Assembly: GCA_964370985.1 (NCBI GenBank)
Contig: CAYJLE010000003.1
Location: 83,329-147,328, forward strand
Source of the DNA: JAHDVS01 sp964370985
GTDB lineage: Bacteria > Actinomycetota > Thermoleophilia > Gaiellales > Gaiellaceae
Reading direction: 5' to 3'
Length of the DNA stretch: 64,000 nt
Shown piece after piece: positions 22,731-30,701 of the stretch. The position numbers and the translations under genes are program-made. Positions within the stretch are counted from its first letter, which is position 1. Every line of letters begins with the position of its first letter. Under the pieces are notes generated by a model that made no database searches, had not been told where the DNA came from, and was given only the letters and a program-made list of their open reading frames with translations.

Positions 22731-23950
22731 ACGACCCGATCTCGAGACGGCAGCTGCTCGGCCGTGCCGCGGCCGGCGGCGCGGGCCTGTCCCTCGCGGC
22801 CCTGCTCGCAGCGTGCGGCGGAGGCGGGATCGAGGGCGGTGGAGAGACGACCGCGCCTCCGCCCGAGACGACCGCTCCGCCCGAGACGACCGCTCCGCCC
22901 GAGACGACCGCCCCGCCGAAGGAGCTCGGCGACATCGTCTGGGCGAACTGGCAGCTCTACCTCGACACGGACGAGAGCGGGAACCGCTACCCGACCCTGG
23001 AAGCGTTCGAGCAGGAGTACGGGATCGACGTCGAGTACCTCGAGGGCGACATCAACAGCAACGAGGAGTTCTTCGCCAAGATCCGCCCGCAGCTCGAGCA
23101 GGGCCAGGGCGTCGGGCGTGACCTGATCGTCCTCACCGACACGTCAGGCGTGCCGGGCCGCATGATCGAGCTCGGCTTCCTCGAGAAGCTCGACAAGGAG
23201 GCGATCCCGAACATCGTCAACCTGCTCGACGTTCACGCGGGCCCGGCCTTCGACCCGAACCGCGACTACTCGCTGCCCTGGCAGGGCGGCATGACCGGCA
23301 TCGGCTACGACCCGAAGAAGGTCGGCGGCGACGTGACGTCGCTCGAGCAGCTCTTCACCGACCCGAAGCTGAAGGGCAAGGTGACGTTCCTGACCGAGAT
23401 GCCGGACACGGTCGGCCTGGCGGCGCTCCTGAACGGCGACGACCCGACCGCGATGACCGACGAGGCGTTCGATCGCGCGATCGCCACGGTCCAGGCGGCG
23501 GTCGACTCCGGCCAGGTGCGCCAGTTCACCGGCAACGAGTACTCCTCGCTGCTCGCGCAGGGTGACGTGTGGGCCTCCATGGCCTGGTCCGGTGACCTCG
23601 TGCAACTCCAGTACGACAACCCCGACCTCGTCTGGGTGCAGCCCGCCGAGGGAGGCATGATCTGGACCGACCAGCTCCTGATCCCGAAGGGCGCCGACGT
23701 CTACAGCGCCTCGACGCTGATCAACTGGTACTACGACCCGGAGATCGCGGCCCAGGCGGCGGCGTGGATCAACTACATCTCGCCGGTCAAGGGCGCCAAG
23801 GAGGCGCTGCTCGCGATCGACCCGGACATCGCGAACAACCCGCTGATCTTCCCGTCCGAGGAGACGCTCGCGAAGTCGAAGCTGTTCGACGTCAGCGCCG
23901 CCAACAACGACGCCTACAAGGCGAAGTTCCAGGCCCTGCTCGGTGCGTAG
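22727..23950 (+). CDS. potD: Lipoprotein substrate-binding protein, PotD/PotF type
   Basis: A 407-residue protein with a twin-arginine-like start (SRRQLLGRAAAGG) and a lipobox ending AALLAACGGG, so a secreted lipoprotein anchored at Cys27 or close to it. A low-complexity linker with repeated ETTAPP follows, then a bilobal binding domain (NWQLYLDTDE, YGIDVEYLEGDINSNEEFFAK, MAWSGDLVQLQYDNPDLVW) of the PotD/PotF polyamine-binding family. Its ATG overlaps the potA stop. The bound ligand could be putrescine, spermidine or a related amine; the pocket residues cannot be assigned by eye. Confidence 0.87.
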   Translation: MNDPISRRQLLGRAAAGGAGLSLAALLAACGGGGIEGGGETTAPPPETTAPPETTAPPETTAPPKELGDIVWANWQLYLDTDESGNRYPTLEAFEQEYGIDVEYLEGDINSNEEFFAKIRPQLEQGQGVGRDLIVLTDTSGVPGRMIELGFLEKLDKEAIPNIVNLLDVHAGPAFDPNRDYSLPWQGGMTGIGYDPKKVGGDVTSLEQLFTDPKLKGKVTFLTEMPDTVGLAALLNGDDPTAMTDEAFDRAIATVQAAVDSGQVRQFTGNEYSSLLAQGDVWASMAWSGDLVQLQYDNPDLVWVQPAEGGMIWTDQLLIPKGADVYSASTLINWYYDPEIAAQAAAWINYISPVKGAKEALLAIDPDIANNPLIFPSEETLAKSKLFDVSAANNDAYKAKFQALLGA

Positions 23951-23960
23951 ACCCCATGAG

Positions 23961-23988
23961 AATGGGGCGAGGGTCGCCTCGCCCCATT
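23961..23988 (+). terminator. Hairpin between binding-protein and permease genes
   Basis: A perfect 12-bp stem (AATGGGGCGAGG and complement) with a GTCG loop lies 10 bases after the potD stop. Such attenuators commonly keep binding-protein mRNA more abundant than permease mRNA. Its GC-rich arms resemble the other post-stop hairpins in the window. Confidence 0.6.
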
Positions 23989-24004
23989 ACCTCCCCGCCG
24001 GCCG

Positions 24005-24862
24005 ATGAGCCTGCGCGGCCGTCGCGGGTTGGCGCCCTACCTCCTGCTCCTGCCGGGGCTGGCGTTCCTGGCCGCGTTCTTCCTCGTCCCGCTCTACTAC
24101 CTGTTCAACACCTCCCTGCAGGAGGGGACGTTCACGACCACGTTCACGTGGGCGTGGGAGAACTACTCGGACGCGATCGGCCAGTTCGACGAGCAGTTCC
24201 TGCGCTCGCTCGAGTACGCGGGGATCGCGACGGCGCTCGCGCTCGGGATCAGCTATCCGCTCGCGTACTGGATCGCCGTCCGGGGCGGGCGCTGGAAGAA
24301 CCTGCTGCTCCTCTTCATCATCGCCCCGTTCTTCGTCACGTACCTGATCCGCACGCTCGCCTGGCTGACGATCCTCTCCGACGAGGGGCTCGTCGTCGAC
24401 GTGCTCCAGACCGTCGGCATCCTCTCGGACGACGGTCGGTTGCTTGCGACGTCGACCGCGGTCGTCGCCGGCATCACCTACAACTTCCTCCCCTTCATGG
24501 CGCTGCCGCTGTACGTGTCGATCGAGCAGATCGACCAGCGGCTGATCGAGGCCGCCCAGGATCTCTACGCCAGCCGGGCGAAGGCGTTCCTGCGCGTGAC
24601 GCTGCCGCTCTCGCTCCCGGGGGTGTTCGCCGGGACGCTGCTGACGTTCATCCCCGCGGTCGGCGACTTCATCAACGCGCAGCTGCTGGGGGCGCCCGGG
24701 CAGTACATGATCGGCAACGTGATCCAGTCGCGCTTCCTGCAGCTCGGCGACTACGGGCAGGCGGCCGCGCTCTCGTTCATCGTCATGGGCGCTGTCCTCG
24801 TCCTGATGCTCGTCTACGCGAAGGTGCTCGGCTCCGAGCGCCTGACGGGGGCCGGGATCTGA
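24005..24862 (+). CDS. potB: ABC permease, spermidine/putrescine type (PotB)
   Basis: This 285-residue inner-membrane protein has six predicted membrane segments, beginning LAPYLLLLPGLAFLAAFFLV. The cytoplasmic EAA loop that contacts the ATPase is EAAQDLYASRAKAFLRVTLP. It follows potD after a hairpin and precedes potC with a CTGA junction. Together they would form the heterodimeric channel for amine import. Confidence 0.88.
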   Translation: MSLRGRRGLAPYLLLLPGLAFLAAFFLVPLYYLFNTSLQEGTFTTTFTWAWENYSDAIGQFDEQFLRSLEYAGIATALALGISYPLAYWIAVRGGRWKNLLLLFIIAPFFVTYLIRTLAWLTILSDEGLVVDVLQTVGILSDDGRLLATSTAVVAGITYNFLPFMALPLYVSIEQIDQRLIEAAQDLYASRAKAFLRVTLPLSLPGVFAGTLLTFIPAVGDFINAQLLGAPGQYMIGNVIQSRFLQLGDYGQAAALSFIVMGAVLVLMLVYAKVLGSERLTGAGI

Positions 24863-25752
24863 GCGCGGTAGCCGAAGCTCCCGCGCCACTGCGGCCGCCC
24901 CGGCGCACGGGTCCCCGCGCGCTCGCGTTCGCGCGCCACCACCTGCTGACCGTCTACGGCGTGCTCGCGCTCGGCTATCTGATGCTGCCGGTGGGCGTCG
25001 TCGTGGCCTTCTCGTTCAACGACCCCGTCGGCAAGTTCAACTACACATGGAAGGGCTTCACGCTCGACAACTGGGCACACCCGACCGGCGCGCCGGGGAT
25101 CGGCGAGGCGGTCACGACGAGCCTCGAGATCGCCGCGATCGTGACGGTCGTCGCGACGATCCTCGGGACGCTGATCGCGATGGCGCTCGTGCGCTACGGC
25201 TTCCGCGGCCGCGGGCTGACGAACTTCCTCATCTTCATGCCGATCTCGACGCCCGAGATCGTGTTCGGAGCGTCGCTCCTGACGCTGTTTCTCAATTTCG
25301 GCGTGCAGCTCGGGTTCTGGACGATCGTGATCGCGCACATCGCGTTCGACATCAGCTTCGTCGTCGTGACCGTGAAGGCGCGGCTCGTCGGGTTCGACCG
25401 CAGCCTCGAGGAAGCGGCAGCTGACCTCTACGCGACGCCGTTCGCGGCCTTCCGGCGGGTGACGCTGCCGCTGATCGCGCCGGCCGTCCTCGCCGGCGGG
25501 CTGCTCGCGTTCGCGCTCTCGATCGACGACTTCGTGATCACGTTCTTCACCGCCGGGATCGAGCAGACGTTCCCGGTCTGGGTCTGGGGAGCGGCCCGCG
25601 TCGGCGTTCCGCCGCAGGTGAACGTGATCGGTACGATCATCTTCGCCGTCGCGGTGGGCCTGATGCTCGCCAACACGCTGTGGCAGCGGCGGCGAGAGAG
25701 GCGGGAGCAGGCGGCGATGGCGGTCACCCGGGTCGCCGCGGCCGACGGGTGA
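24859..25752 (+). CDS. potC: ABC permease, spermidine/putrescine type (PotC)
   Basis: About 297 residues with six membrane segments (first VLALGYLMLPVGVVVAFSF) and the EAA loop EAAADLYATPFAAFRRVTLP; SIDDFVITFFTAG is typical of PotC. No standard start is available before the first membrane helix except a GTG at 24961, which would remove the cytoplasmic lead. The only junction candidate is a CTG overlapping the potB stop. It completes the transporter, whose fifth product would be the downstream aminotransferase if cotranscribed. Confidence 0.86.
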   Translation: MSAVAEAPAPLRPPRRTGPRALAFARHHLLTVYGVLALGYLMLPVGVVVAFSFNDPVGKFNYTWKGFTLDNWAHPTGAPGIGEAVTTSLEIAAIVTVVATILGTLIAMALVRYGFRGRGLTNFLIFMPISTPEIVFGASLLTLFLNFGVQLGFWTIVIAHIAFDISFVVVTVKARLVGFDRSLEEAAADLYATPFAAFRRVTLPLIAPAVLAGGLLAFALSIDDFVITFFTAGIEQTFPVWVWGAARVGVPPQVNVIGTIIFAVAVGLMLANTLWQRRRERREQAAMAVTRVAAADG

Positions 25753-25765
25753 CGGGAGGGAGCGC

Positions 25766-27157
25766 ATGAGCACGACGCACAGCGGGATGACCCCGGCGGA
25801 GCTCCAGCAGGCGGCGCGCGACCACCTCTGGCTGCACTTCACGCGGATGGGTGCCTACGCGGAGTCCGAGGTGCCGGTGATCGTCCGCGGCGACGGCTGC
25901 TACCTCGAGGACATGAACGGCAAGCGTTACCTCGATGCGCTCGCGGGGCTCTTCTGCGTGAACGTCGGCTACGGCTTCGGCGAGGAGATCGGCGAGGCCG
26001 CGGCGGAGCAGATGCGCGAGCTGCCGTTCTACACCAACTGGACGTACGCGCACCCGCGCGCGATCGAGCTGGCCGCCGAGCTCGGCTCGCTCGCGCCCGG
26101 CGACCTCGACCGCGTGTTCTTCGTCAACGGGGGCTCGGAGGCGGTCGAGGCGGCCTGGAAGCTCGCCCGCCAGTACCACGCGGCGCGTGGCGAGCGGCGC
26201 TGGAAAGCGGTCGCTCGCCGGATCGCCTACCACGGGACGACGATGGGGGCACTCTCGATCAACGGGATCGCTGCGCTCCGGACCCCGTTCGAGCCGCTCG
26301 TGCCGGACGCGATCCACGTGCGCAACACGAACCGCTACCGCCGGCCGCAGGAGGAGACGGAGGCGGAGTTCACGGCGTTCCTGCTCGAGGACCTCGAGGA
26401 GGCGATCATCCAGGCCGGGCCCGAGACCGTGGCGATGGTGATCATGGAGCCGGTGCAGAACGCGGGTGGCTCGTTTACGCCTCCGGCCGGCTACTTCCAG
26501 GGGGTTCGGGAGATCTGCGACCGCTACGGCATCCTCCTCTGCGCCGACGAGGTGATCTGCGGCTTCGGCCGGGTGGGCGAGTGGTTCGGCTCGATCCGCT
26601 ACGACATCCGCCCCGATCTGATCGCGGCGGCGAAGGGGCTGTCATCCTCGTACGCGGCGATCGGCGCGCTGATCGCGTCGAACCGGGTGATGGAGCCGTT
26701 CCTGGCCGAGAAGAACATGTACATGCACGGGATCACGTTCGGCGGCCACCCGGTCATGTCCGCGATCGCGCTCAAGAACCTCGAGATCATGAAGCGCGAG
26801 CGCATCGTCGAGCACGTGCGCGACAGCGAGGGAGCGATCCGCGGGACGCTCTCCCAGCTGCTCGAGCTCGAGATCGCGGGCGACCTGCGCGGCGCCGGCT
26901 TCTTCTGGGCGCTCGAGCTCGTCAAGGACAAGGAGACGCGGGAGACGTTCAGCGACGAGGAGTGCGAGTGGCTCCTACGCGACTTCCTCTCCGCGCGGCT
27001 CTTCGAGCGCGGCCTGATCTGCCGCGCCGACGACCGGGGCGACCCCGTGATCCAGATCTCGCCGCCGCTCGTCGCGGGCCAGCAGCAGTTCGACGAGATC
27101 GCGGGGATCCTGGGCGACGTGTTGACCGACGCGTGGGCGGAGCTCCAGCGTCGCTAG
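25766..27157 (+). CDS. Class III aminotransferase (putrescine/omega-amino acid type)
   Basis: A 463-residue fold-I PLP enzyme. FVNGGSEAVEAAWKLARQYH, YHGTTMGALSINGI, LCADEVICGFGRVGEWFGS and the PLP lysine in AAAKGLSSSYAAIGAL mark the omega-amino acid:pyruvate / putrescine aminotransferase group. It begins at an ATG after GGGAGGG, 13 bases from the end of the amine transporter operon, so its substrate is probably the imported amine. It would transfer the terminal amino group to pyruvate or 2-oxoglutarate, giving an aldehyde. Confidence 0.88.
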   Translation: MSTTHSGMTPAELQQAARDHLWLHFTRMGAYAESEVPVIVRGDGCYLEDMNGKRYLDALAGLFCVNVGYGFGEEIGEAAAEQMRELPFYTNWTYAHPRAIELAAELGSLAPGDLDRVFFVNGGSEAVEAAWKLARQYHAARGERRWKAVARRIAYHGTTMGALSINGIAALRTPFEPLVPDAIHVRNTNRYRRPQEETEAEFTAFLLEDLEEAIIQAGPETVAMVIMEPVQNAGGSFTPPAGYFQGVREICDRYGILLCADEVICGFGRVGEWFGSIRYDIRPDLIAAAKGLSSSYAAIGALIASNRVMEPFLAEKNMYMHGITFGGHPVMSAIALKNLEIMKRERIVEHVRDSEGAIRGTLSQLLELEIAGDLRGAGFFWALELVKDKETRETFSDEECEWLLRDFLSARLFERGLICRADDRGDPVIQISPPLVAGQQQFDEIAGILGDVLTDAWAELQRR

Positions 27158-28476
27158 CAGGTGAGGGCCCCGCGGGGGCCGACGTCGACGCCCGGATCGA
27201 TGACGGCGCCGGCGAGCTCGTCGCGCTCGCGCGCTCGCTCATCCGCTTCGACACGACCTCCGTCGACCTGTCGCCCGGCTCGGAGCACACCGAGAACGAC
27301 GAGGCCGCCTGCCAGGCGTTGATCGCGGGGCGGCTTGCCCGGATCGGCGCCGAGGTCGATCAGTGGGAGCCCGACCCCGTCGAGCTCGCCGGTCACCCGA
27401 TGCTGCCGCCCTGGCACCACTGGCGGGGCCGTCCGCTCACCGTGGGCGTCCTGCGCGGGAGCGGCGGCGGCCGCTCGCTCGTCGTCAACGGGCACGTCGA
27501 TGTCGTCGACGCCGGGGAGCTGGAGCGGTGGACGTCACCGCCGTTCGCGGCCGAGGTCCGCGACGGGCGGATCTACGGCCGCGGCGCCTGCGACATGAAG
27601 GGCGGGATCGCGGCCGCGCTGTTCGCTCTCGAGGTACTCCATGCCAGCGGGGTGCGGCTCGCGGGCGACGTGGTCTTCGAGGCCGTCACCGACGAGGAGA
27701 CGTGCGCGATGGGCACGATCGCAGCGATCGCTCGCGGCTACCGTGGCGATGCCGGGCTCGTGCCGGAGCCGACCGGGCTCGGCATGTGGACGGCGACGCG
27801 CGGGCTCCTGCACGGCACCCTGGTCGTCGACGGGCGTTCGGCACACGCAGAGCTGACGCAACCCCACTGGCGCGACGGCGGCGGTGTGAACGCGATCCAG
27901 AAGGCGGTCGTCGCCCTCTCCGCGCTCGACGGGCTCTCGGCCGAGTGGGCCGCGAGGCCGGACAAGCGACATCCGCTCCTCGGCACGCCGTCGGTCAACC
28001 CGACGATCGTGCGTGGCGGAAGCTTCATCGCGAACGTCCCCGAGAGCTGCGAGCTGGCGATCAACACGACCTACCTGCCGCACGATGCGGACGCTGACGG
28101 GTACGGCTCGATCCCGCGCGCGGAGCTCGAGCGGGCGGTCTCGGCCGCGGTGGCCGCCGACGACTGGCTGGCGGTGCATCCGCCGCGGTGGACGTGGTAC
28201 ACGGACTACCCGCCATCCGAGCTCGATCCGACGTCGCCGATCGTCGCCACCGTCCAGGCAGCCGCGCGCGAGCTCGGCATCGAGTCGCGCGTCGCGGGAA
28301 TCGACACCGCCTACGACGGGGCGCTGCTGACCCGCTTCGCCGCCACGCCGAGCCCCGCCTGCGGGCCCGGGGAGCTCGGCCGCGCCCACGCGCCGGACGA
28401 GTGGGTCGGGATCGACGAGCTGATCGTCTGCGCTCGCCTCTACGCCCGGGTCTTGATGGCGTGGTGCGGCACGTGA
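27133..28476 (+). CDS. M20-family metallo-amidohydrolase (ArgE/DapE-like)
   Basis: A 447-residue zinc hydrolase: LVVNGHVDVVD (first zinc His with Asp), YGRGACDMKGGIAAALFALE (bridging Asp) and VTDEETCAMG (catalytic Glu pair) identify the M20 family. Start is GTG at 27133, overlapping the aminotransferase by 25 bases; no start codon exists nearer the stop. The family deacylates N-acyl amino acids or cuts small peptides. Between two class III aminotransferases it may remove an N-acyl group in the same amine pathway. Confidence 0.82.
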   Translation: MGGAPASLAGEGPAGADVDARIDDGAGELVALARSLIRFDTTSVDLSPGSEHTENDEAACQALIAGRLARIGAEVDQWEPDPVELAGHPMLPPWHHWRGRPLTVGVLRGSGGGRSLVVNGHVDVVDAGELERWTSPPFAAEVRDGRIYGRGACDMKGGIAAALFALEVLHASGVRLAGDVVFEAVTDEETCAMGTIAAIARGYRGDAGLVPEPTGLGMWTATRGLLHGTLVVDGRSAHAELTQPHWRDGGGVNAIQKAVVALSALDGLSAEWAARPDKRHPLLGTPSVNPTIVRGGSFIANVPESCELAINTTYLPHDADADGYGSIPRAELERAVSAAVAADDWLAVHPPRWTWYTDYPPSELDPTSPIVATVQAAARELGIESRVAGIDTAYDGALLTRFAATPSPACGPGELGRAHAPDEWVGIDELIVCARLYARVLMAWCGT

Positions 28477-29822
28477 AGCGGTTCGCAACCGTATCCGCGG
28501 ACGGCACGAGCGTGTTCCCGCGCGAGCTCGATCGCGCGTACCCGCTGATCGAGCGAGGCGAAGGCGTCTGGCTGTACGACGCCGCGGGCAACGCGATTCT
28601 CGACGCCGTCGGCGGGGGAGCGATGGTGACGAGCCTCGGCTACGGGATCCGGGAGCTTGTCGACGCGGCGCGCGCGCAGGCCGAGCGCCTCCCCTTCGTC
28701 TACAACCTGCGTGCGACGACCCCGGCCCAGGAGGCGCTTGCCGCCGAGCTGATCGCGCTCGCGCCGCCCGGGTTCACGCGCGTCCACTTCGTCACGGGCG
28801 GCGCGGAGGCGAACGAGCTCGCGCTGCGCCTTGCTCGCAGCTACCACGTCGAGCGCGACGAGTCGTCGCGCTGGCGCTTCGTGACGCAGGCTCAGGCCTA
28901 CCACGGGCCCACCTGGGCGACGCTGTCGCTCACCGGCAGGCCGGGGCTCCAGCACCCGTACGAGCCCTATCTCAGCCCGCAGCTCCACATCCCGCCGTCG
29001 ACGTGGCGGTTCGACCCGACCGGGGAGGCGGCCCTCGAGGCGCTCGACCGGGCGATCGACGAGGCCGGCGCCGAGACGATCGCCGGCTTCTTCTGCGAGC
29101 CCGTGAGCGCGGCCGCCCTGCCCGCGTACGCTCCTCCGGAGCGCTTCTGGCTCGGCCTCGAGGAGCGTCGGCGGGAGCACGGCTTCCTCGTCTGCCTCGA
29201 CGAGGTGGTGACCGGCATGGGGCGGACCGGGAGCTGGTTCGCAGCCGATCAGCTGCCGCTCGTCCCGGACCTGATCACGACTGCGAAGGGCCTCGGAGCC
29301 GGCTACGCGCCGATCGGCGCGGTGCTGTGTCGCGAGCACGTCTACGACGCCGTGGCGGGCGGTTCGCGCAGCTTCGAGCACGGGCACACCTGGGACGGAG
29401 CCCCGCTCTCCTGCGCGGTCGGGCTCGCCGTTCTCCGCTACCTGAAGGAGCATCGCCTCGTCGAGCGGGTCGCCGAGCGAGGCCCAGCCCTCCGTGCCGA
29501 GCTCGAGGCGGCGCTCGCCGGCTCGCGGATGGTGCGCGAGGTGCGTGGGCGCGGCTTCCTGCTCGGGATCGACTACGTCGATCCGGCCGACGGCGAGTCG
29601 TTTCTCGACCCCGCGCTCGGCGTCGCCGGGCGGATCAACGAGGAGGCGCTCCGCCGCGGGCTGCTCGTCTACTCGACCCAGCCGACGGCCGATGGCTACG
29701 CGGGTGATCAGACACTGCTGACGCCCGCATTCGTCAGCTCCGAGGACGAGCTGGCTCTGATCGTCGAGCGGATGGCCGACACGGTGCGCGCCGTCGAGGC
29801 CGAGCTGCAACGCTCGCGGTAG
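28473..29822 (+). CDS. Class III aminotransferase, second copy
   Basis: A 449-residue PLP aminotransferase: FVTGGAEANELALRLARSYH, YHGPTWATLSLTGRPG, VCLDEVVTGMGRTGSWFA and lysine in TTAKGLGAGYAPIGAV. It starts at GTG overlapping the M20 stop (GTGA). It differs from the 25.8 kb paralogue in length and in the substrate-side loops (EHGHTWDGAPLSC), so it probably uses a different amine. It ends the block; a GCGACC/GGTCGC hairpin follows its TAG. Confidence 0.86.
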   Translation: MKRFATVSADGTSVFPRELDRAYPLIERGEGVWLYDAAGNAILDAVGGGAMVTSLGYGIRELVDAARAQAERLPFVYNLRATTPAQEALAAELIALAPPGFTRVHFVTGGAEANELALRLARSYHVERDESSRWRFVTQAQAYHGPTWATLSLTGRPGLQHPYEPYLSPQLHIPPSTWRFDPTGEAALEALDRAIDEAGAETIAGFFCEPVSAAALPAYAPPERFWLGLEERRREHGFLVCLDEVVTGMGRTGSWFAADQLPLVPDLITTAKGLGAGYAPIGAVLCREHVYDAVAGGSRSFEHGHTWDGAPLSCAVGLAVLRYLKEHRLVERVAERGPALRAELEAALAGSRMVREVRGRGFLLGIDYVDPADGESFLDPALGVAGRINEEALRRGLLVYSTQPTADGYAGDQTLLTPAFVSSEDELALIVERMADTVRAVEAELQRSR

Positions 29823-29824
29823 GG

Positions 29825-29839
29825 GCGACCGCTGGTCGC
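29825..29839 (+). terminator. Post-stop hairpin
   Basis: GCGACC and GGTCGC around GCT form a stem starting two bases after the TAG of the aminotransferase. It is one of several hairpins that begin TAGGGGCG immediately at a stop codon. Confidence 0.4.
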
Positions 29840-29930
29840 GGGCCTCCTTCCGGGCGTCCGGCTGGCAGACTCTCAGTCGAACGACCGAGGACAGGCGCGG
29901 GCACTGCCCGCTCGAGTGACGGGGGGCTCG

Positions 29931-30701
29931 ATGGACACGATGGCGGAGGGCGACTCGATCGACGCGACGCGCGCGGCCCGGGGAGTCGTCTCGGCGAGCG
30001 GGGTTGCCCGACGCTTCGGCGAGGGCGACACGGCGGTCGACGCGTTGCGCGGCGTCACGCTCGACGTCCCCAGGGGTCAGTTCACGGCTGTCATGGGGCC
30101 GTCGGGCTCCGGCAAGTCCACCCTCATGCACATCCTGGCCGGGCTCGACCGGCCGACCGCGGGTGAGGTATCGATCGACGGCATCGACATCACACGCATG
30201 GGCGACCAGGAGCTGACGTTGCTCCGGCGCAACCACATCGGGTTCATCTTCCAGTTCTTCAACCTGCTGCCGATGCTCACGGCGGCGGAGAACATCACGC
30301 TCCCGCTCGACCTGGCAGGGACGAAGCCTGACAAGGCCTGGGTGGAGGAGATCGTCGCGAAGGTCGGTCTCGGCGACCGCCGTGCGCATCGCCCCTCCGA
30401 GCTCTCGGGCGGTCAGCAGCAGCGCGTCGCGATCGCGCGCGCGCTCATCTCGAAGCCGACAGTCCTCTTCGCCGACGAGCCCACCGGGAACCTCGACTCG
30501 ACGACGGGCGAGGAGATCCTCCACCTCCTGCGCGACTCGGTGGACACCTACGGGCAGACGACGCTGATGGTGACGCACGAGCCGCGGGCTGCCGCGATGG
30601 CCGACCGCATCCTCTTCCTCGCCGACGGCCTGATCGTGAGGGATGCCGGGAAGTCGACCGCGTCCGAGGTGCTCGCGGCGATGAACGAGCTCCGGCGATG
30701 A
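29931..30701 (+). CDS. ABC transporter ATPase (MacB/LolD type)
   Basis: A 256-residue ATPase: Walker A VMGPSGSGKSTLMHILAG, FIFQFFNLLPMLTAAENI, signature LSGGQQQRVAIARAL and Walker B VLFADEPTGNLDSTTGEE, with the long FNLLPMLT insert of the MacB/LolD/FtsE-like group. I prefer the ATG at 29931 (GGGGGG six bases upstream) over a GTG at 29916. The next gene is a large FtsX permease overlapping by four bases, so together they form a mechanotransmission-type exporter of lipids, peptides or drugs. Confidence 0.88.
   Translation: MDTMAEGDSIDATRAARGVVSASGVARRFGEGDTAVDALRGVTLDVPRGQFTAVMGPSGSGKSTLMHILAGLDRPTAGEVSIDGIDITRMGDQELTLLRRNHIGFIFQFFNLLPMLTAAENITLPLDLAGTKPDKAWVEEIVAKVGLGDRRAHRPSELSGGQQQRVAIARALISKPTVLFADEPTGNLDSTTGEEILHLLRDSVDTYGQTTLMVTHEPRAAAMADRILFLADGLIVRDAGKSTASEVLAAMNELRR

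Noticed and set aside
22850..22920. Repeated 18-base unit in the binding-protein gene
   Set aside because: It only encodes the ETTAPP linker after the lipobox, a common low-complexity spacer, not a CRISPR or regulatory array.
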